Shown: one piece after another, positions 1-9,507 of the stretch
Layout of the letters: every line of letters starts with the position of its first letter
Numbering within the stretch: the first letter of the stretch is position 1
DNA from: Bacillus nakamurai
GTDB lineage: Bacteria > Bacillota > Bacilli > Bacillales > Bacillaceae
Direction: 5' to 3'
Assembly: GCF_001584325.1 (NCBI RefSeq)
Contig: NZ_LSAZ01000006.1
Coordinates: forward strand, 1 to 64,000
Length of the DNA: 64,000 bases
The notes under the pieces: generated by a model
Database searches by the model: none
Told to the model about the DNA's origin: nothing
What the model saw: only the letters and a program-made list of their open reading frames with translations
Program-made: the position numbers and the translations under genes

Positions 1-1317
1 GTTTATGGTCATAATTATCGAGAAAGAGAATTAGAAAAAAAGCAGTTATTAGTTGATATGGCAAAAAGGTTTAACTCTCAAGAATTTAATGCTGTTTTTC
101 AAGTTTATGATGAAGTTATAGGTAATGAAATTTTTCAAAATGAAATAAATTCAATTGTAAGTAGCTTAAGTACTCTTTTGGAAAATGCTAATGAGGAATT
201 TTTGATTGATATTATTAGAACTTATATTTCTCGGAACTACCAAGTACAATTGTACCCACTTCCTATTATAAATAAATTAAGAAGTGTATTAGATGACAAT
301 GATACAGAAATGTTATTACGTGAAAAGACATTCTATGATCAAAACAATTGGCTATATTGTTTTTTTAGAGCTATATCTGAAGAAAAACCTAGCACAGACC
401 TTCTCAATAAGATATATGATTACTTTAATGAAGATGAAGAAAATATTTCTGGATATTTAATAGATCTTGACTTTTTAAAAAATTATATACAAATTGATGA
501 AAATGTATATGTAAATGTGACAAAAAGGGTATTACAACACAAAGATATTACTATACAAAGAACATTAAGCAATTTATTTAACCCATTCTCTGAAATTAAT
601 AAAGAGTTATTTTTCTTGTTTCGAAAAGATTTAAGTACGTTAAAAGATGCTTATTTCAAGATAATGGAAATAGATTCTAATATAGATCATGAGTTTTTAA
701 TCTTAAAACAGTTTACTGATTTTGATTTAACTATAATAGATCAATTTCTGGAGCAGATATTAAAAAGTCAAAATAAATTATTACGGGTAAGGGATGTTGA
801 TTTCTCTTTTGTTTGGGAAAAAGATAATTGGGAATCAATACTCGAAAGGATAGTTCCTATAGTCTTTAATCAGTCAAAAAGTAACTTTTATGACACAGTA
901 TCTATATTTAAAAATTTATTATGTGGTCCTAAGGATGAAATAATTATTGAAAGACAGGATTCGTGGTTAAGAGAGAGAATTTCTCTATGGAGTTCCGATG
1001 AAGAAAATATTACTTTATTGTTTTATGGGATAGCTAATTTGAGTAAAGAAAGTAAGGCGCAGTATTTAGTCCATCTATTGGAAAATAATGATTCGTTTGA
1101 CTTGTTTTGCAAAACACCATTAGACCCACCCTTTTTTTCTTGGAGTGGAAGTGAGGTTCCGGTTTTAGAAGATAAAATTGAGTTATTAGAATTAATTGAT
1201 AAGAGTTTAACTGGAATTAAATTTTTGAGACATAAAAGATGGATTCAAGATAAAATTGAAGGCTATAAAGAAAGAATAAAGAAAGTTAGAATAAATGAGT
1301 TTATGGAGGATTATTAA
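1..1317 (+). CDS. Unknown helical protein, C-terminal part (5' end outside window)
   Basis: The reading frame is open from base 1 with no stop before the first internal ATG at 58. That ATG has no Shine-Dalgarno sequence, so the true start almost certainly lies to the left of the window. The visible 438 residues are rich in Leu, Ile, Asp, Glu and Asn and look all-helical, like a HEAT/TPR-type solenoid. The end is basic and probably coiled coil (FLRHKRWIQDKIEGY, then KKVRINEF). No catalytic motif is visible in this part. I do not recognise the family. The gene is strongly AT-rich, unlike the core genes to the right, and is followed by a DUF262-AlbA_2 gene, so it may be the sensor or C-terminal part of a large defence protein (inference, weak). 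Confidence 0.6.
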   Translation, partial: VYGHNYRERELEKKQLLVDMAKRFNSQEFNAVFQVYDEVIGNEIFQNEINSIVSSLSTLLENANEEFLIDIIRTYISRNYQVQLYPLPIINKLRSVLDDNDTEMLLREKTFYDQNNWLYCFFRAISEEKPSTDLLNKIYDYFNEDEENISGYLIDLDFLKNYIQIDENVYVNVTKRVLQHKDITIQRTLSNLFNPFSEINKELFFLFRKDLSTLKDAYFKIMEIDSNIDHEFLILKQFTDFDLTIIDQFLEQILKSQNKLLRVRDVDFSFVWEKDNWESILERIVPIVFNQSKSNFYDTVSIFKNLLCGPKDEIIIERQDSWLRERISLWSSDEENITLLFYGIANLSKESKAQYLVHLLENNDSFDLFCKTPLDPPFFSWSGSEVPVLEDKIELLELIDKSLTGIKFLRHKRWIQDKIEGYKERIKKVRINEFMEDY

Positions 1318-1636
1318 ACTGGGCACTAAACTAAAATTTCATTCTATATAAATAACGAAACTAATGTAGATAATAACCTCATTTAGATACACTGCGGAGA
1401 GCCTTATCATAAGTGAGTGAGTTTATGATCTAATTCTAAATTTAATTCTTTGGAATCAAGAAATAAAGAATAGATTTTTATGATAAATATAAGGAATTTG
1501 AGTAGGACCTGCTGACTTTCTGTTTATTTTTCAAAAAAATTTAAAATATAAAGAGAGTGAAACCTTAATCGGTGCATCTAGTAACATCTAAGTTAATTGT
1601 GTTAAATAAGGAAAAACTATTGTTGGAGTGATAATA
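1318..1636. other. AT-rich intergenic stretch between the two left-edge genes
   Basis: About 320 bases with no open frame of note and no clear hairpin. The next gene is preceded only by a short GGAG at 1624-1627. I see no convincing promoter, although the stretch is AT-rich enough to hide one. Confidence 0.4.
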
Positions 1637-3415
1637 ATGAATATTACACCTCGCGGAATGAGTGTTATGAATCTATATCAACTTTATAGAAATAAGTGTT
1701 TATTAGTAAATAGAAAATATCAAAGAAAGCTTGTTTGGACTCGGTCCGAAAAAGAATCTTTAATAGATAGTGTCTTATCTCAGTACCCTATTCCGTTGAT
1801 TTTACTTGCCGAAAAAGGTATGAGTAACAAGGGAGAAACAACTTTTGAAATAATCGATGGAATGCAGAGGTTAAATGCTTTATTTAGTTTTATAGAAAAT
1901 GAGTTCTCAGTCGGTGGTCTATATTTTGATATTACACAACATCCCACGGCCAATACACTTTCAAAGGAGGGAGTTTTTGAACCTATCCAAGAAGAAAAAT
2001 CTAAGTTGCTTGATCAGAAAAGATGTGCTAATTTCTTGGAATATCAATTACCAATTTCAACATTTCAGGGATCAGAAAAAGAGGTCATTGAGGTTTTTGG
2101 TAGGATAAACTCTAACGGAAAACATTTATCCCCCCAAGAAGTGAGACAAGCTGGGATCACTACAGTCTTTTCTGACTTAGTTAGAGAATTAAGTGCAGAG
2201 ATACGAGGTGATGTTTCAAGAGAAGTTCTTTCCTTAACTGAAATGCCGGAAATAAGTATTAATTCAAAAAGTATTGCACTAGGATATGGAATTTCCGCTG
2301 ATGATACGTTTTGGTGTAATCAAGGTATCCTTAGAGTGTCACATGTAAGAAATAGTGAAGATGAGCAGCTAATTGCAGATATAATCTTATCTATTGCTTT
2401 AAATGAACCTTTTTCAGCAAGTAAAGACAATTTTGATGATTACTATCAAAATGACAAGAAGAAATTGGAAATAGAGTCTGCGATAGCAACCTATGGAAAA
2501 GCAAATTTAAAAAATGACATTAAACTTGTATTTGATGCCATACAAAATATGGTTTCTTTTGGAGACCAAACTGAAAGAAATTATCTGAAAAATTTATTAA
2601 ACCCGACTGCTGGAAGTAATGCAGTTAAGGAGCCCTATTATACGCTTTTTATGGCAATGTATAAATTACTTATTGTGGATAGTGAAGAACCATTTATTAT
2701 AGACAATATATTAAAAAGCTTAGAAAACCTAGCATCACGAATTAAATCTGGTAAGAGTATCTCAGTAGCAAATCGAAAAGAAAATATTAACTTAACAATA
2801 GGTTTAATCCAAGATTATTTTAAAAAGTCAACTAGTACTCTAAGAAGCTCTGGTGTATTAGCAATTGACTTTGAAAATTATTTAAGGCTGTCTCAAGTTG
2901 AACCACCACATTATGATTTTAAGCAAGGTTTTTATACTCTAAGCGATAAGAAAAGAGTATTTGATGAAAATAGTTTTGAAAAAATATTACATAATATCAC
3001 AGCCATGGCCAATTTGGGAAAAGGGAGAAAAGGATTCTTATTTATTGGTGTTTCTGACCGAGAAGCTCATTCTTTAAGAGTTGAAGAATTAGATGATATT
3101 ATCGCTCCAAGGGTTGGAGATTTTGGGGTGGTAGGATTAGAAAGAGAAGCAAAAATAAAAGGTGTAAGTCTGGACCAATATTTATCGTTTATAACTTCCA
3201 GAATAAATAATTCGATTCTACCAGAAAAACTTAAATCGAATATTAACTCAAAAATGTCTCCTATTAATTACAAAGGGAAAATGGTATTGATGTTGGAAAT
3301 TGAAGCCGGTGAAGAGCCATGTTGGTACGGTGATGAAGTGTACATTCGAGATGGAGGACAATGTAAACAAATTAGTGGTGCAGATCTAGCCAACGTTTAT
3401 TCACTGTTTAGGTAA
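1637..3415 (+). CDS. DUF262 (GmrSD N-like) - AlbA_2/Schlafen-type fusion protein
   Basis: A 592-residue protein. The N-terminal third has the DUF262 signature: NRKYQRKLVW near residue 25, DGMQRLNALFSF at about 74-85 (the usual DGxQR), and FGRINSNGKHLSPQE. DUF262 is related to ParB/Srx and is found in type IV restriction (GmrSD) and other nuclease or NTP-dependent defence proteins. From about residue 420 there is an AlbA_2-like domain (HYDFKQGFY, KGRKGFLFIGVSD, EIEAGEEPCW, EVYIRDGG), the putative nucleic-acid-binding module also found in Schlafen-like proteins. ATG at 1637 is chosen because GGAG lies 9 bases before it; an in-frame GTG at 1628 abuts the GGAG. No HNH/DUF1524 nuclease domain is visible. 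Role in phage defence is inference. Confidence 0.75.
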   Translation: MNITPRGMSVMNLYQLYRNKCLLVNRKYQRKLVWTRSEKESLIDSVLSQYPIPLILLAEKGMSNKGETTFEIIDGMQRLNALFSFIENEFSVGGLYFDITQHPTANTLSKEGVFEPIQEEKSKLLDQKRCANFLEYQLPISTFQGSEKEVIEVFGRINSNGKHLSPQEVRQAGITTVFSDLVRELSAEIRGDVSREVLSLTEMPEISINSKSIALGYGISADDTFWCNQGILRVSHVRNSEDEQLIADIILSIALNEPFSASKDNFDDYYQNDKKKLEIESAIATYGKANLKNDIKLVFDAIQNMVSFGDQTERNYLKNLLNPTAGSNAVKEPYYTLFMAMYKLLIVDSEEPFIIDNILKSLENLASRIKSGKSISVANRKENINLTIGLIQDYFKKSTSTLRSSGVLAIDFENYLRLSQVEPPHYDFKQGFYTLSDKKRVFDENSFEKILHNITAMANLGKGRKGFLFIGVSDREAHSLRVEELDDIIAPRVGDFGVVGLEREAKIKGVSLDQYLSFITSRINNSILPEKLKSNINSKMSPINYKGKMVLMLEIEAGEEPCWYGDEVYIRDGGQCKQISGADLANVYSLFR

Positions 3416-3428
3416 CTTATATTTAGAG

Positions 3429-3463
3429 TGAAAAGCATTCTTATTCTAGGAATGCTTTTTTGT
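3429..3463 (+). terminator. Intrinsic terminator after the DUF262 gene
   Basis: AAAAGCATTC and GAATGCTTTT form a stem with a short loop, followed by a T run; it lies 14 bases after the stop codon. Confidence 0.85.
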
Positions 3464-3479
3464 TTTGGTTAGATGTTCC

Positions 3480-4282
3480 GTTTCGTTATTCGTTTTTACG
3501 ATATAGCTTGTGTGCAGGTGAAAAGCTCTTGGGTATTTTAACTTCTGTAAAATCAAAATCGAATTCAATTTTTATTGATGACTTTTAAACGTCCGTTTGT
3601 TTGAATCGTAATTTTATTAATAAAAAGATGAAGCATATATTGTTTGGTATTTCTTGAAGTACTCTAACTATTAAAAGAAATTGATCTCTTATCATTTTGA
3701 TTAGTTCAAGTTGTATGATTTTCAAGGTTCTATTATCATTGAAAGGCTAAAACGCGAAGAAATAGGAATCGGCTCTAACTCCGCAACAGGCGAATGGGTA
3801 AACTTGCTCGAAAAATGTATCGCAGACCCTACTAAAAGAAACGCGTTCTGCCCTTCAAACACAGCGTCTGTACTTGCTCCCATCCTTCTTTTTCATGTCT
3901 ATAAATAACGTCCTCCTATATTTGTATTGGTATTCTTTACGTACTTGTGAACGAGCAGAATAACAGACCTTGTTAGCAATTTGCTGTGATATATGAAAAA
4001 CCAAAAACAGAGCCCAGAGAATCACCTCTGAAGCCTAAATATACCTCACTTCATATACCAATACTCCTGCAAACGTTTCCTTTACTTTCTTCCGCTCAAG
4101 CTCTTTATCCACTAATCGTTTCACGGTTAAGACATCGGTTCCGGTGCTCAGCACTTCCGCCTTGGAATTAAAGTGTTTATGTGCGACGAGCTGCATGCCG
4201 TAGGAGTTGTATAAGAGCGTGTAGCCCGATGCCTGTTGCAGGCTTTGGAGAAATCATCGTCAATGACATCATTTTTCCGTTT
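3480..4282. repeat. Left copy of an imperfect direct repeat (fbp 3' end plus downstream region)
   Basis: This stretch aligns in the same orientation with about 10910-11702. Shared blocks include GTAAAATCAAAATCGAATT, TGTATCGCAGACCCT-like sequence, CAAACACAGCGTCTGTA, GTCCTCCTATATTTGTAT, AGCAATTTGCTGT, AGAGCCCAGAGAAT, and then over 130 bases of near-identity to the end of fbp. The copy is interrupted by small indels; for example, about 65 bases present at 11205-11270 are missing here. With the right copy it brackets the exporter/molybdenum-hydroxylase cassette. Short open frames at 3711-3908, 3986-4171 and 4181-4390 fall in this decayed sequence and look non-coding. Confidence 0.85.
4046..4282 (-). 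pseudogene. Remnant of the 3' end of fbp
   Basis: Read on the minus strand, this repeats the last part of fbp (compare 11410-11702). It encodes residues matching [19 protein letters not shown] and [19 protein letters not shown]. It lacks about 45 bases before the C-terminus, so KVKET runs directly into a frame-disturbed end, and it has small deletions near IAGYT. It lacks the first 85% of the gene, so it cannot encode an enzyme. Confidence 0.9.
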
Positions 4283-4303
4283 ACTAATGTTTTCCTAATC
4301 CCA

Positions 4304-4355
4304 AAAAGAAGCTGTCATTCAAGGATTCCTCCTTTGAATAACAGCTTCTTTTCGC
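4304..4355 (+). terminator. Strong hairpin ahead of the exporter/hydroxylase cassette
   Basis: GAAGCTGTCATTCAA and TTGAATAACAGCTTC form a long, nearly perfect stem with a GGATTCCTCC-type loop. TTTTCGCTTTTT follows on the plus strand, and CCAAAAAG precedes it, giving weak T-richness on the minus strand as well. It lies just beyond the end of the repeat and may be the boundary of the inserted segment. Confidence 0.65.
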
Positions 4356-4431
4356 TTTTTCAAAAAGTCAGTATAAAACCCTTTGAGTAACGGAAACCTA
4401 ATGGAAAAGGTTCGCTGAAAGGAGGAGTAAT

Positions 4432-5451
4432 ATGGGGGAGAAAAATAAAAAAATCGAGAACAAAACATCCTTGGTTTGGAAAATGGCTATTGCATCTGCT
4501 ATTTCTTGGGAAGTGGCAAAGCTAGTGGGCTCTGATCACCCATATTTAGCACCTCTATCTGTTATATTATGTTTGCAAACAACCATAGATCAGTCGATTC
4601 GCTTTTCTTTTCATCGTATTGTAGGAACTGCAATTGGGGTCATTTTAACAGCCTATCTTGTTAGTCACTTACAAATGAATGGTTGGATATTGGGTCTATT
4701 AATGTTAGGCGGGACCTACATTGCAAAGTGGTTAAGATTAGATGTAACGGTTTTACATCAGGTAGCCCTCACCATTTTATTAGTATTTACGTTTGAACGA
4801 AACTCTAAAGATTATGCAATGGATCGGATAATCGATACGATTATTGGCGTCATCATCGCTATTCTGATTCAAATGTTCCTTTTTCCGCCAGACTTCACAA
4901 AAAAGGCAGCGGAATCTTTTCGAACATTAGCTCATCAGCTTTCTGAAATGCTTTCAGAACTTTCCAAATGGGTTCAGTCAGAGTGGGGACAAGGAAAAGG
5001 GAACGTCATGGAGTATAAAATGAACAATCTTCTGCAGGAGCTGCATACGACAAAAGAAATGTTACAAACGGCTTCTAAGAGCTTAAAATTCAACCCAATC
5101 AGTAAAAAGCATAAAACCGTTCTTTCAAGATATCAAATAGAAATGGAAAAGATGAATGCAGGATATGAGTATATATCAAATATAGTGAAGACATTAAAAG
5201 AATGGGAAAAAGAAGAAACTTTATCTTCAAGTGACAAAATGGAGTTGGGCAATGATTTAAAAGTGTTAAGTAAATTTTTTGAGGGTTTTAAAGGAATACA
5301 ACAGGGTGAAACAGACAATTGGAAAAAGAAGGAGCAGAACATGTTATTGGAATCTCTCCGTTCAAAAATGCTGTTGTACCCGCCGCCTGGTCATAAGGTC
5401 TATAAAGACTCTTTTTTTTTAGAAACGATTAAATTGCTGAAAAGTTTGTAA
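4432..5451 (+). CDS. FUSC/aromatic acid exporter family membrane protein
   Basis: A 339-residue protein. The N-terminal half has about five hydrophobic segments (from IASAISWEVAKLVG through LTILLVFTF to IGVIIAILIQMFLF), ending in FPPDF. The C-terminal half (from about residue 160) is soluble, Lys/Glu-rich and helical. This is the layout of the ArAE_1/FUSC family of putative aromatic-acid efflux proteins (B. subtilis YgaE/YqjA type). GGAGG lies 8 bases before the ATG. It is 68 bases upstream of the molybdenum-hydroxylase genes and probably co-transcribed, which suggests export of a substrate or product of that enzyme (inference). Confidence 0.75.
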   Translation: MGEKNKKIENKTSLVWKMAIASAISWEVAKLVGSDHPYLAPLSVILCLQTTIDQSIRFSFHRIVGTAIGVILTAYLVSHLQMNGWILGLLMLGGTYIAKWLRLDVTVLHQVALTILLVFTFERNSKDYAMDRIIDTIIGVIIAILIQMFLFPPDFTKKAAESFRTLAHQLSEMLSELSKWVQSEWGQGKGNVMEYKMNNLLQELHTTKEMLQTASKSLKFNPISKKHKTVLSRYQIEMEKMNAGYEYISNIVKTLKEWEKEETLSSSDKMELGNDLKVLSKFFEGFKGIQQGETDNWKKKEQNMLLESLRSKMLLYPPPGHKVYKDSFFLETIKLLKSL

Positions 5452-5519
5452 TGTTTTCAAGAAAAAAAGAATACGGATATACAGATGCAGATATAATCAG
5501 GTAAAAGTGGGGGAATCAA

Positions 5520-6554
5520 ATGGATGATATACACCGGATTTTGGATGTCATCGCGAATTCTACAAAAACTAAGGTACTGGCTACCATCATTAAAGCAGAG
5601 GGGTCCGCTTATAAGAAAGAAGGGGCCTCCATGTTAATTTTAGGGGACAAAACAAGAGTCGGAATGTTATCTGCCGGTTGTCTGGAAGAAGATCTTGTTG
5701 AAAGGGCAGAGCAAGTTTGGGCTGCAGGAGAGCCGTTGATTGTTCACTTTGATATGAGTGAGGAGGACGATTTATCATGGGGACAGGGAGTCGGCTGTAA
5801 TGGTGTTTTGACGGTTTTGCTCGAGCCTGTAAAAGGGGAATTAGAAAGAAATCTCAGGGCAGTAAAGAAATGCTTAGATGTAAAAAAGTCTGTTACTCGA
5901 ATGAAACGATTCACTGAAAGGTTAGAGCCAAGGGAAGATATGTATATAGTTGAAGATGGCAGAGTGTTTGGAACTGGGGATTTTATGGAACAAGGCTGTA
6001 TTCAAAAACTGAGAAATAAGAATCCCCTTTATGATACGGAAAAGGGAATCAAAAGGGATGAACATACATCTGATTTATTTTTTATCCATCAGATGGTTCC
6101 AAAACCTTGTTTATATGTCTTTGGCGCAGGGGAAGATGCTAAGCCATTAGTTTCTTTGGCGGCTGATACGGGCTTTCATGTGACGGTGATTGACTGGCGC
6201 CCTGCTTTATGTCATAACGGCAATTTTCCTAAAGCCAACCATTTGATTGTTGGAGTACTGGAAGAAGTAATGGAGGGTCTGAGCATTACACAAAGGGATT
6301 TTATAGCCATTATGACACATAGCTTTCAAAAAGATCGGACTATTTTACATAAATTGAAAAATACAGATGTATTTTATAAAGGTGTATTAGGCCCTAGAAG
6401 GCGTACGGAACGACTATTAGGCGGGGCTAATATTCCAGAGGATATTCATTCCCCCATTGGACTTCCCATTGGGGCACAAGGCCCTGAGGAAATTGCTGTA
6501 AGTATTGTTGGCGAGATGATTAAAAAAATGCGAAAACAAAGGTCTGCCTCATGA
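5520..6554 (+). CDS. XdhC/CoxI-family molybdenum-cofactor maturation protein (PucA-like)
   Basis: A 344-residue protein. The N-terminal XdhC/CoxI domain (about residues 10-75) has TIIKAEGSAYKKEGASM and AGCLEEDL. The C-terminal Rossmann-like domain (from about 195) has CLYVFGAGEDAKPL and VTVIDWRP. Family members load sulfurated Mo-cofactor into xanthine dehydrogenase-type enzymes; in B. subtilis this role is assigned to PucA. GGGGGAA precedes the ATG. It overlaps the next gene by 4 bases, so translational coupling is likely. It starts a five-gene run with all parts of a three-subunit molybdenum hydroxylase. Confidence 0.85.
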   Translation: MDDIHRILDVIANSTKTKVLATIIKAEGSAYKKEGASMLILGDKTRVGMLSAGCLEEDLVERAEQVWAAGEPLIVHFDMSEEDDLSWGQGVGCNGVLTVLLEPVKGELERNLRAVKKCLDVKKSVTRMKRFTERLEPREDMYIVEDGRVFGTGDFMEQGCIQKLRNKNPLYDTEKGIKRDEHTSDLFFIHQMVPKPCLYVFGAGEDAKPLVSLAADTGFHVTVIDWRPALCHNGNFPKANHLIVGVLEEVMEGLSITQRDFIAIMTHSFQKDRTILHKLKNTDVFYKGVLGPRRRTERLLGGANIPEDIHSPIGLPIGAQGPEEIAVSIVGEMIKKMRKQRSAS

Positions 6555-7171
6555 AAACAGTAGCCATTTACCTGGCAGCTGGTACAAGCAGACGTATGGG
6601 GACGGATAAGCGAAGTTTATTTCTTAATGGGGTCTCCCTGGGAAGTATGGCTCTTAAAAATGCCTTGTTATCTAAATTAGATCATATTCTCGTTATAACT
6701 GGAAAGGAAGATTCACTGCATTGGCTTTCGGCTTTTTTCTTTTTATATCCTATGTCAAATAAGTGGAGTCAGGTAGAATGTGAGCAAGCCAGTAAGGGCC
6801 AAGGCCACTCCATACAATGTGGTTTAAAAAGAGCGTTAGAGTATGATGTTGATGCCGTTATCATTCTCCTTGCAGATCAGCCATTTGTCACCACAGATAT
6901 CATCAATACGTTAATTGATTCCTATCAAAGGGAGCACCACTATTCATTTATAGCTGCTGAAAATCAACATCTTCCTATGCCCCCTATCTTATTCTCACAT
7001 CAATGTTTTCCAGTATTACATCAGTTAAAGGGAGATCAAGGCGCTCGGTATGTAATCCGTAAAAGTATGATCAAGACGGGAAAAATGATCAACTTTCAAG
7101 ACCCTTTGCTTTTTTATGACGTAGATACAGTTGAAGATTATACTTTACTACTGAATAAATTCGGGGAGTGA
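6551..7171 (+). CDS. MobA-like/MocA-type nucleotidyltransferase (PucB-like)
   Basis: A 206-residue protein. It begins with IYLAAGTSRRMGTDK, the nucleotide-binding loop of MobA/MocA-type transferases. It also has GQGHSIQCGLKRAL and IILLADQPFV, typical of the MocA group that adds CMP or GMP to molybdopterin cofactor. PucB of B. subtilis has the corresponding place in the puc operon. Start ATGA overlaps the previous stop, and the end overlaps the next start. Which nucleotide is transferred cannot be read from the sequence. Confidence 0.85.
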   Translation: MKTVAIYLAAGTSRRMGTDKRSLFLNGVSLGSMALKNALLSKLDHILVITGKEDSLHWLSAFFFLYPMSNKWSQVECEQASKGQGHSIQCGLKRALEYDVDAVIILLADQPFVTTDIINTLIDSYQREHHYSFIAAENQHLPMPPILFSHQCFPVLHQLKGDQGARYVIRKSMIKTGKMINFQDPLLFYDVDTVEDYTLLLNKFGE

Positions 7172-9507
7172 ATGAGTTGGAGTATATCGGGAAAAGTGTT
7201 ATTCGAAAAGAGGCCCTTGAAAAAGTTACAGGTAAGGCGAAATATACAAATGATTTTCAAGAAACAGGTACATTACACGCAAAAATGCTGATCAGTCCAT
7301 TTGCTCATGCCGATATTGCTTCTATTGACTTTTCAGAAGCTTGGAAGATTCCCGGAGTGAAAGCGATATTGGGTGATGAACCTTTTCCGCTTGTCGGTGA
7401 GGAAATTAAAGACAGGTCGCCGATTGCTTATAAAAGAGTCAGATACCATGGTGAGCCGGTTGCTGTTGTTGTTGCGGAAAATCCGATCATAGCTAAAAAG
7501 GCAGTGAATGCCATCAACGTGTCCTATGAACCTCTTCCCGTCGTAAATTCCCCCCGGGAGGCCTTCCAAAAGGATGCTCCCCTCGTCCATGAAAATTTGG
7601 ACCGTTATGAGAAGAAGGAAGGTGTTTACCCCGTTCCGAAGACGAATATCGCAAACCTGAATAAAGTCAGAAAAGGAAATATTGAAGACGGGTTCAGGGA
7701 AAGTGATGTGACAGCAGAGTTCCAAATTTCCTTTAATCCTTCTGATCACGCTGCTATGGAAACAAGATGCTCGATTGCTGAAATTCGAGCGGATGGGGAG
7801 ATTATCATTACAACATCCTCTCAAGTACCTTTTACCATAAAAAAATTAATGGAGTGGTATTTTGGAATTGAACCTGGAAAGGTTATCGTCAAAACACCTT
7901 TAGTAGGAGGGGCATTCGGGGGAAAAGCAGCAGTTCAGTTAGAGGTTATTGCATATTTGGCATCAAAAGCAGTCGGAGGCCGGCCCGTAAAATTATTTAA
8001 TTCGAGAGAAGAGGATATGATCACATCTCCTGTTCATATAGGATTGGATGCCATTGTAAAATTAGGAGCAACAAAGGATGGAATCTTAAAGGCGGCAGAC
8101 ATTCAGTTTTTATTTGATGGCGGAGCATACTCTGATAAAGGAGTTGACATCAGTCGAGTTGGAGCGATTGATTGTACGGGTCCATACGCAATCGACCATA
8201 TATGGTGTAATTCATATTGTATGTATACGAATCATCCATATCCCAGTGCATATAGAGGCTATGGTCATGCTGAAGTTTTATTTGCCTTTGAGCGAACGAT
8301 GGATGTATTGGCAGAAAAGCTAAACATGGATCCATTAGAACTCCGTTATAAAAATGCCATTCGCCCTGGTGATACTACACCTACTCAAGTTCTTCTCAAT
8401 TCAAGCACGGTCGGAAATGTACCAAAATGCATTGAAAGATTGAAGGAATTAATGAATTGGGCTGAGGGACAGAGAATTGAAATCGATGATCGGAAGATAC
8501 GGGCAAAGGGGATTTGTTGCATTTGGAAAAATTCAACATTTGATACAAATGCAACATCTGGGGTTATTTTAACCTTTAATCCTGACGGAAGCATTAATTT
8601 GATGTCAGGGGTAGTGGAAATTGGAACAGGGACAAAAACAGTGTTAGCCCAAATCTTAGCGGAACGAATGAAAATGGATATAAGTAAAATTCACGTAAAA
8701 ATGCTTGTAGATACACAAACAACACCTGAGCATTGGAAAACGGTAGGAAGCAGAGGAACTTTAATGGGAGGAAGAGCCGTACTGAATGCAGCGGAGGAAG
8801 CCATTCGAAAGCTTAAGGAAGTGGCATCATGTGTTTTAAGAGTTCCTGTCGAGGAATTAGAAGTGGCTGATGGAAAGGTTTATTTTTTAGATAATCCGAA
8901 TGTACATGTTGAAATAAAAGACATTGCTTATGGATATACGTTTCCAAATGGAAATACCATTGGCGGCCAAATGATTGCGAGCGGCAGCTACACATTAACC
9001 CGGATGACGAATTTAGACCGGGAAACGGGAAAAGGAAAGCCGGGACCCGAGTGGGCTGTAGGTGCTCAGGGAATTGAAATTGAGTTAGATAAACGGGATT
9101 ATACGTATCGAATTACAAAAGCCTATTCTGTTGTGGATATAGGAACGGTATTGAATGAAAAAGCTGCAAGGGGTCAAGTGATGGGGGGGATGAGTATGGG
9201 AATCGCATTTGGAGGAAGAGAAACCTTTGTATTTGATCCATATGGAAGAGTATTAAATCCTCAACTTAGAACATACAGACCCCTTCGCTATGGAGAGCAG
9301 CCTGAATATATCATTGAATTTATTGAAACTCCGCATATTATTGGGCCTTATGGGGCGCGTGGCGGCGGGGAACATGGACTGTTGGGGATGCCGGCAGCAT
9401 TAGGAAATTGCCTTTCTGTTGCTTTAGGTGTCCAATTGAATCATCTTCCTCTTATTCCTGAACAATTATGGAGGACGCAAGAGGGGTGGAAAGATGATAC
9501 CGTTTGA
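7168..9507 (+). CDS. Molybdenum-binding catalytic subunit of a xanthine dehydrogenase-family hydroxylase (PucD-like)
   Basis: A 779-residue protein. The N-terminal a/b hammerhead domain (IGKSVIRKEALEKVTGKAKY) is followed by the Mo-cofactor binding domains. Motifs: PLVGGAFGGKAAVQLE (cofactor loop), SAYRGYGHAE (cf. RGFGGPQ in xanthine dehydrogenases), VEIGTGTKT, and ARGGGEHGLLGMPAALGN containing the Glu expected at the catalytic position. Such subunits hydroxylate purines or other N-heterocycles or aldehydes. The GTG start overlaps the pucB-like stop; a TTG at 7177 is an alternative. In B. subtilis 168 the FAD gene precedes this one (pucC-pucD); here the order is reversed, so direct orthology to PucD and xanthine as substrate are not assured. 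Confidence 0.85.
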   Translation: MNELEYIGKSVIRKEALEKVTGKAKYTNDFQETGTLHAKMLISPFAHADIASIDFSEAWKIPGVKAILGDEPFPLVGEEIKDRSPIAYKRVRYHGEPVAVVVAENPIIAKKAVNAINVSYEPLPVVNSPREAFQKDAPLVHENLDRYEKKEGVYPVPKTNIANLNKVRKGNIEDGFRESDVTAEFQISFNPSDHAAMETRCSIAEIRADGEIIITTSSQVPFTIKKLMEWYFGIEPGKVIVKTPLVGGAFGGKAAVQLEVIAYLASKAVGGRPVKLFNSREEDMITSPVHIGLDAIVKLGATKDGILKAADIQFLFDGGAYSDKGVDISRVGAIDCTGPYAIDHIWCNSYCMYTNHPYPSAYRGYGHAEVLFAFERTMDVLAEKLNMDPLELRYKNAIRPGDTTPTQVLLNSSTVGNVPKCIERLKELMNWAEGQRIEIDDRKIRAKGICCIWKNSTFDTNATSGVILTFNPDGSINLMSGVVEIGTGTKTVLAQILAERMKMDISKIHVKMLVDTQTTPEHWKTVGSRGTLMGGRAVLNAAEEAIRKLKEVASCVLRVPVEELEVADGKVYFLDNPNVHVEIKDIAYGYTFPNGNTIGGQMIASGSYTLTRMTNLDRETGKGKPGPEWAVGAQGIEIELDKRDYTYRITKAYSVVDIGTVLNEKAARGQVMGGMSMGIAFGGRETFVFDPYGRVLNPQLRTYRPLRYGEQPEYIIEFIETPHIIGPYGARGGGEHGLLGMPAALGNCLSVALGVQLNHLPLIPEQLWRTQEGWKDDTV

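Noticed and set aside
3711..4390. Three short open frames in a row (3711-3908, 3986-4171, 4181-4390)
   Set aside because: They lie inside the decayed repeat copy and the fbp remnant, have no ribosome sites, and one is simply antisense to the fbp tail.
7333..7824. 163-codon minus-strand frame in the hydroxylase gene
   Set aside because: Shadow of the Mo-subunit gene, whose motifs and length are fully convincing; similar long antisense frames over aldX, iolD and iolJ were rejected for the same reason.
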